Shown piece after piece: positions 17,667 to 24,888 of a stretch of DNA of 64,000 nucleotides (positions are counted from its first letter, which is position 1; each line of letters starts with the position of its first letter). A program made the position numbers and the translations under genes. The DNA is taken from the NCBI RefSeq assembly GCF_016901015.1, contig NZ_JAFEUP010000002.1, positions 558,001 through 622,000 of the forward strand, read 5' to 3'. The DNA comes from Zestomonas insulae (GTDB lineage Bacteria; Pseudomonadota; Gammaproteobacteria; Pseudomonadales; Pseudomonadaceae). The notes beneath the pieces were generated by a model. The model was not told the origin of the DNA. It made no database searches and saw only the letters and a program-made list of their open reading frames with translations.

Positions 17667-19310
17667 TCATGCAGGCTCATCGTCCCACTGCACGTAGCAG
17701 ACCTCCACCGGCATGCCGTGCTCGGCGCAGAACGCCAGCCAGCGCCGCTGGTTGTCCTGCAGGCGATCGCCGGGGCCCTTCACTTCGATCATCCGGTAGC
17801 GCTGCTCGGCCGGGTAGAACTGGATCAGGTCGGGCATCCCCGCGCGGTTGGCCTTGAGGTCGGCGAGCAGGCGCTGGAACCAGGCCTTGAGGTGCGCCGC
17901 CGGCAGGCAGTGCAGGGCCTGTTCGAGGAGTTCCTCGCTGAGCACCGCCCAGTGCACGAACGGCGAGACGGTGCCGAGCTTCTCCGCGTAGGTGCGACGG
18001 ATCGCCTCCGCGTAGGCGTCACTGTCCAGGCGCGCCAGGCAGTTGGCGAACAGCGCGGCGCGGCGCGTGTGGAAGTCCGGGGCGAGCAGGTCGACCGGCC
18101 CGGCGTGGAAGGGATGGAAGAGCGCGCCCGGCAGCGGGGCGAAGATCGCCTCCCAGCAGAGCAGGCCGAACAGGCTGCAGATCAGCGTGTTCTCCACGTA
18201 ATGCACCGGCGCCGCATCGTCATGCAGGTGCGCCTGCACGGCGAACTCGACGCTCACCGGCGGGCGCGGCAGGCTCAGGTCGAGGCGCGCGGCGGCGGCC
18301 TGGCGCGGGCGACGCGGCGTCGGCTCGCCGAGCTGGCGACGCAGGCGCACCAGGGCGCGCTCGACCAGCTGCGCTTCGGCGTCGCTTTCCGGCGCCGCGG
18401 CGGCCGCGCACGCCAGCGCATGCGCCTCGGTGAACCCGCCTAGGCGTTCGAGCACGCGAATCTGCCGTTGCCGTGAACCGGCATACGGCGTCTGCCGGTA
18501 CAGCGCCAGTGCCGCCGGTTCGTCGCCTTCGCGCTCCAGCTGCTGGGCCAGCTGGAACAGCAGCTTGGCGTGGCGCGATTGCAGGTAGGGGTTGTCGCTG
18601 CTGAAGTCGGCGAGCAACTCGAGCACGTCGGCGACCGGCAGGCCGAGGGCGAACTGCTCGCGGCACTGCCACAGGTGCAGGTAGGCCTCGACGTCGGCAC
18701 GGCTGCGGAAGCCGCGCGCATCGGCGCTGAACGGCACCTGCTCGTAGCGGAAGATGCCGAGGTCGGCGAGCACGAACTCCGACCAGTCCTGGTGCAGGTT
18801 GCCGAAGAACAGCAGGCGCAGGCGGTCGCACAGGCCGCCGACGCTCAGGCTATACAGCGGCTCGTCGAGCGCTGGGCACCAGGCGGCGAACGGCTGCGCC
18901 TGCTCGTGCAGGGCGGCGAGGGCTTCGAACAGCTCGGCCTTCTTCAATGCGGGCGAGGGCAGCGCGTCGCGGAAGCCGGCGATCAGCTCGTCCTTGCGCA
19001 GCAGCGCGAACAGCTCGGCGAACTCCAGCGGCTGGTCGTCGCGTAGCCAGCCGAGCGCCAGCAACGGCGCAGCGGCCTCGGCGATCGCGCCGATCTCCGC
19101 ATAGCTCAGTTTGCTGGCGCGAAAGTGCGGACCCTTGCGCATCAGCAGACGTACCAGCAGCGCTTGCGCGGGCAGCACGAGGCCGTGGAAGGCGTCGATG
19201 AACTGGCGCTCCTCGGCGCTGAGCAGGTCGGCATAGCGCGCGTCGATCCACGCCAGCGCGGTGCGGAAGTTGGTCAGGTAGTAAAAGCTGGGGTCGAGCG
19301 GGGCGGCCAT
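17667..19310 (-). CDS. FAN1-type structure-specific nuclease (VRR-NUC domain)
   Basis: A 547-residue protein of the bacterial FAN1 family, implicated in processing flap and cross-linked DNA. The N-terminal half is helical and TPR-like. The C-terminal VRR-NUC domain has PDLI (Asp495) and EVK (Glu510, Lys512), the PD-(D/E)xK catalytic residues. Length is close to the P. aeruginosa homologue whose structure has been solved (from memory). No ribosome-binding sequence is obvious before the ATG at 19310. It is convergent with cobS. Confidence 0.88.
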   Translation of the reverse strand: MAAPLDPSFYYLTNFRTALAWIDARYADLLSAEERQFIDAFHGLVLPAQALLVRLLMRKGPHFRASKLSYAEIGAIAEAAAPLLALGWLRDDQPLEFAELFALLRKDELIAGFRDALPSPALKKAELFEALAALHEQAQPFAAWCPALDEPLYSLSVGGLCDRLRLLFFGNLHQDWSEFVLADLGIFRYEQVPFSADARGFRSRADVEAYLHLWQCREQFALGLPVADVLELLADFSSDNPYLQSRHAKLLFQLAQQLEREGDEPAALALYRQTPYAGSRQRQIRVLERLGGFTEAHALACAAAAAPESDAEAQLVERALVRLRRQLGEPTPRRPRQAAAARLDLSLPRPPVSVEFAVQAHLHDDAAPVHYVENTLICSLFGLLCWEAIFAPLPGALFHPFHAGPVDLLAPDFHTRRAALFANCLARLDSDAYAEAIRRTYAEKLGTVSPFVHWAVLSEELLEQALHCLPAAHLKAWFQRLLADLKANRAGMPDLIQFYPAEQRYRMIEVKGPGDRLQDNQRRWLAFCAEHGMPVEVCYVQWDDEPA

Positions 19311-19396
19311 GGCGAATTGGGGCTGGGTTTATATACAGGTAAGGGTGACCTGCATGGCGCGCGACTGCAAGGGTCGGCCGTCCGATTGCTCACCTT

Positions 19397-19590
19397 GTCA
19401 TCCCCGGGCAGACGGGGGCCAGCGTGCTCGCTGGTGGCCCGAAACGGACCACTGGATACCGGCCTGTGCCGGTATGACGGGGTGGTGGGTGGCGCCGTGC
19501 GGGAGAAACGATGAAGCTGCCCGCGTGCCTCGGGGCTACGGCTATCGATGGCCCTCCCGCCTCGTCATCCCCGCGCAGGCGGGGATCCAG
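19397..19590. repeat. GTCATCCCCGC-type dispersed repeat block
   Basis: The 335-base gap 19311-19645 has no gene. It contains two units of the GTCATCCCCGCGCAGGCGGG family, starting at 19397 and 19564, plus a CCGGCCTGTGCCGG palindrome between them. Related units recur at 33.2, 34.2, 35.2 and 42 kb. Confidence 0.7.
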
Positions 19591-19645
19591 AGCGCTCACT
19601 GGCGACTCGGAGCGAGCAGCTGGTGCCTGTTCTTGAACAGCCCTG

Positions 19646-19942
19646 CTAGACGTAGGGCTGGCCGGGGAAGCAGCGTGGCAAACGCTGACGGCCGGGCAGG
19701 TCGGTCAGGCGCTGGCGCCAGCTTGAGCGCCAGTCTGTGGCTTGCGCCGCGTTGGCCTTGGCCTGGCGCGCGGCGCGTCGTGCGGCGTTGCGCTCGTTGC
19801 GGCGGGCTTCCTTGAAGGCCTCGGTGTTGCGGCAGTTGCGGCATTTCACGCGCTTGAGTTCGCGGGTGGCGACCAGGTTGTCGCCGTGGCGTCCGCACGC
19901 CAGATGTCCGGCAGTCTTGTAGTGGGTGACAGGGGCAGCCAT
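19646..19942 (-). CDS. Small conserved Cys-containing basic protein
   Basis: A 98-residue basic protein starting MAAPVTHYKTAGHLACGR. Cys residues in HLACGRHG and VKCRNCRN could form a small zinc site, followed by an Arg/Ala-rich helix (EARRNERNAARRAARQAK) and a Pro/Arg C-terminus. ATG 19942 is preceded on its strand by an AAGGAG stretch. I recall similar short proteins in Pseudomonas genomes but know no function; nucleic-acid binding is a guess from charge and Cys pattern. Confidence 0.6.
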   Translation of the reverse strand: MAAPVTHYKTAGHLACGRHGDNLVATRELKRVKCRNCRNTEAFKEARRNERNAARRAARQAKANAAQATDWRSSWRQRLTDLPGRQRLPRCFPGQPYV

Positions 19943-20028
19943 GGAACGTACTCCTTCGTGGCGGAAGGTCGTGGGGGACGCACCTGGCATCCCTCTCCCT
20001 GGTTGTGACCCCCGCCGCGCGGCGGCGT

Positions 20029-20466
20029 TCAGCCCATCGGCGGCAGGCGCCGCTTGACCGTGGATTTCTTGACGATCGCGGTGTTGGTTTCCGCGTAATC
20101 GTTGAGGCGGTCGAGCAGGCCGTCCAGCTGCTCCATTGAGCGCACGCACATCCGCGCGATGAAGCAGTCCTCGCCGGTCACCTTGTCGCATTCGGTGAAC
20201 TCGGGAATCGCCTGGATCTGTCGTTCGACCTCATGCAGCCGACCGGGTAGCGGGCGCACCCGCACGATGGCTTCAAGCAGATAGCCGAAGTGTTTGGGAT
20301 CGACCTCGACGGTGTAGGCCTTGAGCACGCCGCGTTCTTCGAGCTTGCGCAGGCGTTCGGCGACGCTCGGCGAGGACAGCCCGCTGAGCTGGGCGAGGGC
20401 CTTCAGCGAACGCCGCGAGTCTTCCATCAGCGCACTGATCAGCAGTTGGTCGATTTCATCGGTCAT
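20029..20466 (-). CDS. Lrp/AsnC family transcriptional regulator
   Basis: A 145-residue regulator. The N-terminal HTH (ALAQLSGLSSPSVAERLRKLEERGVL) is followed by an AsnC ligand-binding domain with the CDKVTGEDCFIARMCV segment. ATG 20466 is the only sensible start. It is divergent from the EamA transporter gene across 132 bases, so it probably controls that exporter in response to an amino acid; the ligand is unknown. Confidence 0.9.
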   Translation of the reverse strand: MTDEIDQLLISALMEDSRRSLKALAQLSGLSSPSVAERLRKLEERGVLKAYTVEVDPKHFGYLLEAIVRVRPLPGRLHEVERQIQAIPEFTECDKVTGEDCFIARMCVRSMEQLDGLLDRLNDYAETNTAIVKKSTVKRRLPPMG

Positions 20467-20598
20467 GGCTGTCTCGTTAGGCAAAGTGTGAAATATGTCT
20501 GGATAGTAAAGGCACATCTCCAGTTTAGCCTGTGATTGGCCATGGAGCGGCACTCCTCTGCCTGCGCATACTTTTGCCCATACAGAGGAGGGCGGGTC

Positions 20599-21507
20599 AT
20601 GAACAATTCGCTGCAACGCGGTTCGCTGGAAATGGTTGCCGCCATGCTGATCAGCGGCACCATCGGCTGGCTGGTGCTGCTGTCCGGGCAGCCGGTGCTC
20701 GACGTGGTGTTCTGGCGCTGCGTGTTTGGCGCGCTGACCCTGCTGCTGATCTGCGCGGCGCTGGGCTTCCTGCGCCCGGGCATCCTGACCCGCGCGACCT
20801 TCGCCCTGGCGGTGCTCAGCGGCGTGGCCATCGTCGGCAACTGGGTGCTGCTGTTCGCCTCCTACTCGCGGGCATCGATCGCCATCGGCACCGCGGTGTA
20901 CAACGTCCAGCCGTTCATGCTGGTCGGCCTGGCCGCGCTGTTCCTCGGCGAGAAAGTCACCGTGCAGAAGCTGGTCTGGCTCGGCGTGGCCTTCGTCGGC
21001 ATGCTGGCCATCGTCAGCGCCCACGGCGAGCCGGGGCAGAGTGGCAGCGACTACCTGGCCGGCATCGCCCTGGCCCTCGGCGCGGCGCTGCTGTACGCCA
21101 TCGCCGCGCTGATCATCAAGCGCCTGGACGGCACGCCGCCGCACCTGCTGGCGCTGATCCAGGTAATTACCGGCGCGCTGCTGCTGGCACCCTGGGCCAA
21201 CCTGACCACCCTGCCGCAGACCACCGGCGCCTGGTCGAGCCTGCTGACCCTGGGCATCGTGCACACCGGGCTGATGTACGTGCTGCTCTACAGCGCGATC
21301 CAGAAACTGCCGGCGGCGCTGACCGGCGCGCTGTCGTTCGTCTACCCGATCGCGGCGATCTTCGTCGACTGGTTCGCCTTCGGCCATCGCCTGGGCCTGG
21401 TGCAGTGGCTCGGCGTGGCAGCGATCCTGCTCGCCGCCGCCGGCATGCAGCAGGGCTGGAGCCTGCCCTGGCGTCGTCGCAGCACAACGCCAGTGGCGAG
21501 CAGCTGA
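20599..21507 (+). CDS. EamA/DMT family transporter
   Basis: A 302-residue inner-membrane protein with ten hydrophobic segments in two EamA repeats (about residues 10-140 and 150-290), a probable metabolite exporter. ATG 20599 follows AGAGGAGGG; an earlier ATG at 20536 would lie in the divergent promoter region. The neighbouring Lrp-like regulator suggests an amino acid or related metabolite as substrate. Confidence 0.88.
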   Translation: MNNSLQRGSLEMVAAMLISGTIGWLVLLSGQPVLDVVFWRCVFGALTLLLICAALGFLRPGILTRATFALAVLSGVAIVGNWVLLFASYSRASIAIGTAVYNVQPFMLVGLAALFLGEKVTVQKLVWLGVAFVGMLAIVSAHGEPGQSGSDYLAGIALALGAALLYAIAALIIKRLDGTPPHLLALIQVITGALLLAPWANLTTLPQTTGAWSSLLTLGIVHTGLMYVLLYSAIQKLPAALTGALSFVYPIAAIFVDWFAFGHRLGLVQWLGVAAILLAAAGMQQGWSLPWRRRSTTPVASS

Positions 21508-21510
21508 GAC

Positions 21511-22557
21511 CTACTTGCGCGCTTCGAGGATCAGGTTGAACGGGGTTTCCGCCGCGCGGCGGAAGCGGCTGAACCCCGCCTCGCTGAATACCTGACGCAG
21601 GCGCGCTTCGCCAGCCTGCGCGCCGAGGCCCAGACCGACGTCCTGGGACAGCGAGTTGGGCGTGCAGATGAACGTCGAGGCGGCATAGAACAGCCGACCC
21701 ACCGGGGTCTGGTTGTCGTCCAGCTGGTCATTGGCGAACGGCTCGACCAGCAGCACCGTGCCGTCCGGCTTGAGCGACTGGTAGGCGTGCCGCGCGGCAC
21801 CGACCGGGTCGCCCATGTCGTGCAGGCAGTCGAAGTAGCAGACCAGGTCGAAGTCGTTGTCGGGGTAGTTCTTCGCCGTGGCCTGGGCGAAGCTCACCCG
21901 CTCGGCCACCTGGCCTTCCTGGGCGCGCTGCGTGGCGGTGTCGATGGAGGGTGCGTGGTAGTCGAAGCCGACGAAGCGCGAAGCCGGGAAGGCCTGCGCC
22001 ATGATCACCGTCGAGGCGCCGTGGCCGCAGCCGACATCGGCGACCTTGGCGCCGGCCTTGAGCTTGTCGACCACGCCGTCCAGCGCTGGCAGCCACTCGG
22101 CGACCAGGTGCGTGCGGTAACCGGGGCGGAAGAACCGCTCGGTGCCGCTGAACATGCACGGGTGGTGATCGCCCCAGGCCAGCGCGCCGTTGCCGCGCAT
22201 GGCGGCGACCAGTTTGTCCTTGTCATGGAACAGCGCCGCGACCACCACCGCGCCACCGGCCACGTAGACCGGCGAATCCTCGATGGCCAGCGCCAGCGCC
22301 TGCTCCTCGGGCAGACGGAACTTGCCGTCGCTGTGCTCCATGTAGCCGGACGCCGCGTGGGCGCTCAGCCACTCGCGCAGCAGGCGGGCGTTGCAGCCGG
22401 TCTTGGCGGCCAGTTCCTCGGGGCTGATGGCGCGGCTGTCGGCCATCGCGCGGTACAGGCCCAGTTCGTCGCCGAGGATGATGTTGGCGAGCATCGCCGC
22501 GCCACCCATGTCGGAAACCAGCTTGCCCATGAAGTCGTTGAGTTTGCCTTCATCCAT
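21511..22557 (-). CDS. SAM-dependent methyltransferase with N-terminal winged-helix domain
   Basis: A 348-residue protein. The N-terminal part (residues about 20-90, EELAAKTGCNARLLREWLSAHAASGYM) resembles the winged-helix dimerisation domain of such methyltransferases. The Rossmann methyltransferase domain has the SAM motif VADVGCGHGAST, then FDLVCYFDCLHDMGDP and LLVEPFAND. ATG 22557 has a strong GGAGAGGAGG upstream. It is convergent with the EamA gene with three bases between stops. The substrate is unknown. Confidence 0.85.
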   Translation of the reverse strand: MDEGKLNDFMGKLVSDMGGAAMLANIILGDELGLYRAMADSRAISPEELAAKTGCNARLLREWLSAHAASGYMEHSDGKFRLPEEQALALAIEDSPVYVAGGAVVVAALFHDKDKLVAAMRGNGALAWGDHHPCMFSGTERFFRPGYRTHLVAEWLPALDGVVDKLKAGAKVADVGCGHGASTVIMAQAFPASRFVGFDYHAPSIDTATQRAQEGQVAERVSFAQATAKNYPDNDFDLVCYFDCLHDMGDPVGAARHAYQSLKPDGTVLLVEPFANDQLDDNQTPVGRLFYAASTFICTPNSLSQDVGLGLGAQAGEARLRQVFSEAGFSRFRRAAETPFNLILEARK

Positions 22558-22862
22558 TGCTTGTCCTCCTCTCCGCAGCCGGCGCCCAGGGCGCGCCGCT
22601 GCTTGGCGGTGCAACAAGGTGACAGCGGAAACGCGATGCGCCGGTGAATCGCCTGCTGATACGCGCCGGTGCGGCAGTGTCCTGGATGCACCGGCGGGAC
22701 TGCTGTGGAGTGGCCGCGCGGGGCTTGCCTGGGCGCGTACCGGCGGGTCGTCTACGCGCTTGCTGACAAGGACGGAGCGGGGCGTTTCCCCTTGCAGGAA
22801 ACGCCGTCAGTTTAGTCCCGGCGCCACTGCCGCGTGCGCCTCTCCGGCCAGGCGGCGCACGC
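22558..22862. other. Gene-free gap at the distal edge of the cassette region
   Basis: No gene is supported. On the minus strand it follows the VOC gene stop. It holds a GCGTGCGCC/GGCGCACGC inverted repeat just after that stop and a GGCGTTTCC/GGAAACGCC hairpin at 22781-22805. The first may be a degenerate last attC or a terminator; no core site is clear. Confidence 0.4.
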
Positions 22863-23198
22863 CTAGTCCTGCTGTTGGAACGCCAGGTAATAGCCATTGC
22901 AGTCGCGAATGCCGAACTCTCGCGAGCCATACGGCATGTCCTGAATGGGCCAGGCGACCGTGACTGCATCCTTGATCGAGGCGAAGTAGCCGTCCGCATC
23001 CGGAACGGTGAAGTAGAGGGTGCCGGAACACATCGGCTGGCTTTGCCAGAGGTCTTGTTCGGTGAAGATGAGTTTGCCGTCGTGCTTCTCGGCCGTGAGT
23101 GTTCCTGGCGTATCGAATACCTCAAAGCAGAGCACCGCCTGATAGAACGTGCGGGTTTCGTCCAAGTTGTTACAGCGTAAAAGAAGAGTGAGGGACAT
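22863..23198 (-). CDS. VOC (glyoxalase/bleomycin-resistance-like) family protein, cassette-borne
   Basis: A 111-residue vicinal-oxygen-chelate protein with the LRCNNLDETRTFYQAVLCFEV opening, GTLYFTVPDADGYF in the middle and a GIRDCNGYYLAF end, the usual betaalphabetabetabeta repeat pattern. The function may be detoxification or dioxygenase-like; the sequence does not decide. It is flanked on its 5' side by an attC-like site, and VOC proteins are common cassette products. Base composition is AT-richer than the core genes nearby. Confidence 0.8.
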   Translation of the reverse strand: MSLTLLLRCNNLDETRTFYQAVLCFEVFDTPGTLTAEKHDGKLIFTEQDLWQSQPMCSGTLYFTVPDADGYFASIKDAVTVAWPIQDMPYGSREFGIRDCNGYYLAFQQQD

Positions 23199-23214
23199 AC
23201 GTTCTTATCGGGAT

Positions 23215-23290
23215 GTCTGACGTTCAGGTTAATGGGCCGCGGCACTCGGTCCTAGTGAGCGAAGCGAACGACTTGAGTGCCGTGCTATGT
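23215..23290 (-). repeat. attC-like site between the VOC gene and the next cassette gene
   Basis: Read on the minus strand, the left core ACATAGC overlaps the TAG stop of the upstream gene (23285-23287). The site ends with GTCAGAC, a variant of the G-TTRRRY core. Between them is an imperfect palindrome (CGGCACTC/GAGTGCCG) and the GTTCGCTTCGCTCACT segment shared with the next attC. It is degenerate in both cores. Confidence 0.6.
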
Positions 23291-23662
23291 TTCAACTGCG
23301 CTGCCGCGATACTTGGCTGCTTCGATGAGCATTTGAGCAAGAAGCTTCGCCTCGGGGGAGGGAAGCGAAATAGGAACCATCTGATAGCCGTCAATGGATG
23401 ACACAGATAGTTCTAGCCCGACGAAGCGAAGAGTGGGCGCTGCATTTACCGCATGAACCTTTACTCGTGCAGTAACAATTTTTCGCTTCCCTGTCACACC
23501 ATCCCACGTTTTGACGATCTTGCACCAAACATCAGTCCACGGCCGCGCTTTGTAAAGAACACAAAGCAAATCCAGCCGAAGATTAAGAGGAAGCCTGCAA
23601 GTAATAAAAGTTCGCCCATAATCTGTCCTTGAAGCATAACAATCAAGATAATGGACAGCCAA
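23285..23662 (-). CDS. Cassette-encoded hypothetical protein, probably frameshifted
   Basis: An open frame of 125 codons whose first 30 or so lie inside the attC site and look non-coding. The credible part is the C-terminal stretch from KIVKTWDG to the end (VTARVKVHAVNAAPTLRFVGLELSVSS...EAKLLAQMLIEAAK). In another frame, an ATG at 23619 behind AAGGACAG opens a 41-codon frame encoding a hydrophobic N-terminus (MGELLLLAGFLLIFGW...). Adding one base near 23516-23524 would join the two into a membrane-anchored protein of about 110 residues. A recent frameshift or a sequencing error is likely. The family is unknown. Confidence 0.5.
   Translation of the reverse strand: MAVHYLDCYASRTDYGRTFITCRLPLNLRLDLLCVLYKARPWTDVWCKIVKTWDGVTGKRKIVTARVKVHAVNAAPTLRFVGLELSVSSIDGYQMVPISLPSPEAKLLAQMLIEAAKYRGSAVET
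23494..23619 (-). CDS. Hydrophobic N-terminal fragment of the split cassette gene
   Basis: A 41-codon frame with a good start context (AAGGACAG before ATG 23619). It encodes one membrane span (LLLLAGFLLIFGWICFVFF) followed by TKRGRG, then runs out of frame near 23516 and stops at 23494. It probably belongs to the same gene as the larger frame ending at 23285. Confidence 0.5.
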   Translation of the reverse strand: MGELLLLAGFLLIFGWICFVFFTKRGRGLMFGARSSKRGMV

Positions 23663-23722
23663 AAGTTCAGCTTTTGGCTGTCCAGCGAACGAAGTGAGCG
23701 TCAGTTGAGCGCATTGTTATGC
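23634..23722 (-). repeat. attC site
   Basis: On the minus strand the site begins GCATAAC (including the TAA stop of the preceding gene) and ends GTTATGC, so the outer cores are exactly complementary. Inner boxes (CGCTCAACT and ATCTTGATT) and a long hairpin, GGACAGCCAAAAG with its 13-base complement, complete the pattern. It has the typical position: gene stop inside the left core, next gene just after the right core. Confidence 0.82.
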
Positions 23723-24154
23723 GCTTGCGCTCGGGGCTTGCATGGGGTTTTTGCTCTGGCGTTGAATGTATATGTGCGTAATTATATATGACGCGATAGA
23801 TATGGATGCGCAGATCGGAAGAATGGGTAAAACATAGCTTAAGGCTGAGGTGAAATTAAGCTTCATGCTTTCCATGATGTACGGGATTAAACCTATGTTG
23901 CTGCTTGCGGCAACCCCAGAGGTAGCGCTTACTGCGTACAATAGGAAAGCTAAAAGATGTGCTCCGCTACTTCTTGTTGCGCCCCTAAGTAAAAGTATTG
24001 CGTAAGCTATGGATATTATGAAAAGCCCAATTAGCGCTGCTGTTGCAGCTACGCTATTCGGGAAGTTATTGAGACCTGTGATTAGCGAGATTGTTCCCAG
24101 TAGTGCGCTTATGGCGGTAATGCCGAGCATAATTATTATGTTGATGGTGCGCAT
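23717..24154 (-). CDS. Four-span membrane protein in an integron-type cassette
   Basis: A 145-residue hydrophobic protein starting MRTINIIIMLGITAISALLG, with four predicted spans and no recognised motif. ATG 24154 is preceded by AAGGAAGGATC. The cassette starts at the GTCATGC core 14 bases upstream, and its stop lies inside the attC left core. Its AT-rich codon use clearly differs from the core genes. Confidence 0.7.
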   Translation of the reverse strand: MRTINIIIMLGITAISALLGTISLITGLNNFPNSVAATAALIGLFIISIAYAILLLRGATRSSGAHLLAFLLYAVSATSGVAASSNIGLIPYIMESMKLNFTSALSYVLPILPICASISIASYIITHIYIQRQSKNPMQAPSASA

Positions 24155-24167
24155 GATCCTTCCTTGT

Positions 24168-24243
24168 GCATGACGTTTGGTTAAGGGGCCGGCTATGCCG
24201 GTCCCGAGTGAGCGAAGCGAACGGCTTGAACCACTAGTTAGAG
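24168..24243 (-). repeat. attC site
   Basis: Minus strand: left core CTCTAAC, right core GTCATGC. Inner arms TAGTGGTTCAAG and CTTAACCAAACG are imperfect complements. A GGGACCGGC/GCCGGCCCC hairpin and the GTTCGCTTCGCTCACT segment match the attC at 23215-23290. The left core is complementary to the TTAGAG at the start of its own cassette. Confidence 0.75.
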
Positions 24244-24251
24244 GAAGTTTC

Positions 24252-24512
24252 TCACCGTTCAAAGTCAATAGCATTTATGCAGCAAATTGCTCCACAAATT
24301 GCACCAATAACACCGCAAAATAAATAATGGCTGGAGGTGTCCATTTTATCGAATGGGAAGTACATGGTAAGCTTTGCTGCGATTGCGCCTGATGCTCCAC
24401 CCATTAAAGCTCCCGAGCCATACCAGATATAAGAAACGCACGGTATTTTTGCGGCCACTGCTAAAGTAATATTAAAAATAGTTCCTGCTAATATAGTCGT
24501 AGGGGCGCTCAT
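24252..24512 (-). CDS. Small membrane protein in a cassette
   Basis: An 86-residue protein (MSAPTTILAGTIF...) with two to three hydrophobic segments (GALMGGASGAIAAKL, LFCGVIGAICGAICC). The start overlaps the stop of the upstream 41-residue frame (ATGA), so the two form a two-gene cassette. No family is recognised. Confidence 0.6.
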   Translation of the reverse strand: MSAPTTILAGTIFNITLAVAAKIPCVSYIWYGSGALMGGASGAIAAKLTMYFPFDKMDTSSHYLFCGVIGAICGAICCINAIDFER

Positions 24513-24634
24513 AATAATGGCGAAAAAAAGTATGGGGGAAATAGCGCCATGGGGTGTCCGCCATTTCCAAGCACTGTTGCTATGATTGGACCGGCAACAA
24601 TAAATATAAGCATTGATTTCGTTTTCGAATTCAT
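24509..24634 (-). CDS. 41-residue membrane peptide, first gene of a two-gene cassette
   Basis: MNSKTKSMLIFIVAGPIIATVL... encodes one membrane span and a hydrophobic tail. ATG 24634 lies 9 bases after the GTTAGAG core; a weak AAGG precedes it. An upstream extension to 24781 would run through the attC site and is rejected. Short length limits confidence. Confidence 0.5.
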   Translation of the reverse strand: MNSKTKSMLIFIVAGPIIATVLGNGGHPMALFPPYFFSPLL

Positions 24635-24642
24635 CAAATACC

Positions 24643-24747
24643 TTGCTCTAACTATAAGTAGGCGACACATATGGGGTAATGTTTTCCGCCACATGTGTCG
24701 CATAACATTCCTTGTCGCCCTAAAGGCCTTTGTCTGGCTGGTTAGAG
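24643..24747 (-). repeat. attC site at the proximal end of the array
   Basis: Minus strand: left core CTCTAAC (24740-24746) and right core GTTAGAG (24644-24650) are exact complements. Between them lie GCGACACAT and ATGTGTCGC arms and an AAAGGCCTTT palindrome. The next cassette gene starts right after the right core. No integrase gene or clear attI lies on the far side; 24748-24888 shows no gene. Confidence 0.78.
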
Positions 24748-24888
24748 TCGCCGCAAATGCGACATTGGCAGCCAACTGCACGGCCTAGAAACGCCGAGCT
24801 CCAGTGCGACAAAGTACAGCGTCGCCAGTCGACGCTACCAATGTGCCATCAGTCTGTCTATTGATCACTGGGTTCCTCTGCAGGCGAC

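Noticed and set aside
22781..22805. GGCGTTTCC hairpin as a further attC site
   Set aside because: It has no core motifs and does not lie at a gene stop; kept only as a hairpin.
24634..24781. N-terminal extension of the 41-residue cassette peptide
   Set aside because: The extension is the translated attC site; the ATG right after the core is the natural start.
24748..24888. Integrase or attI at the proximal end of the cassette cluster
   Set aside because: No open frame with tyrosine-recombinase residues and no clear simple attachment site; the next gene is chrA.
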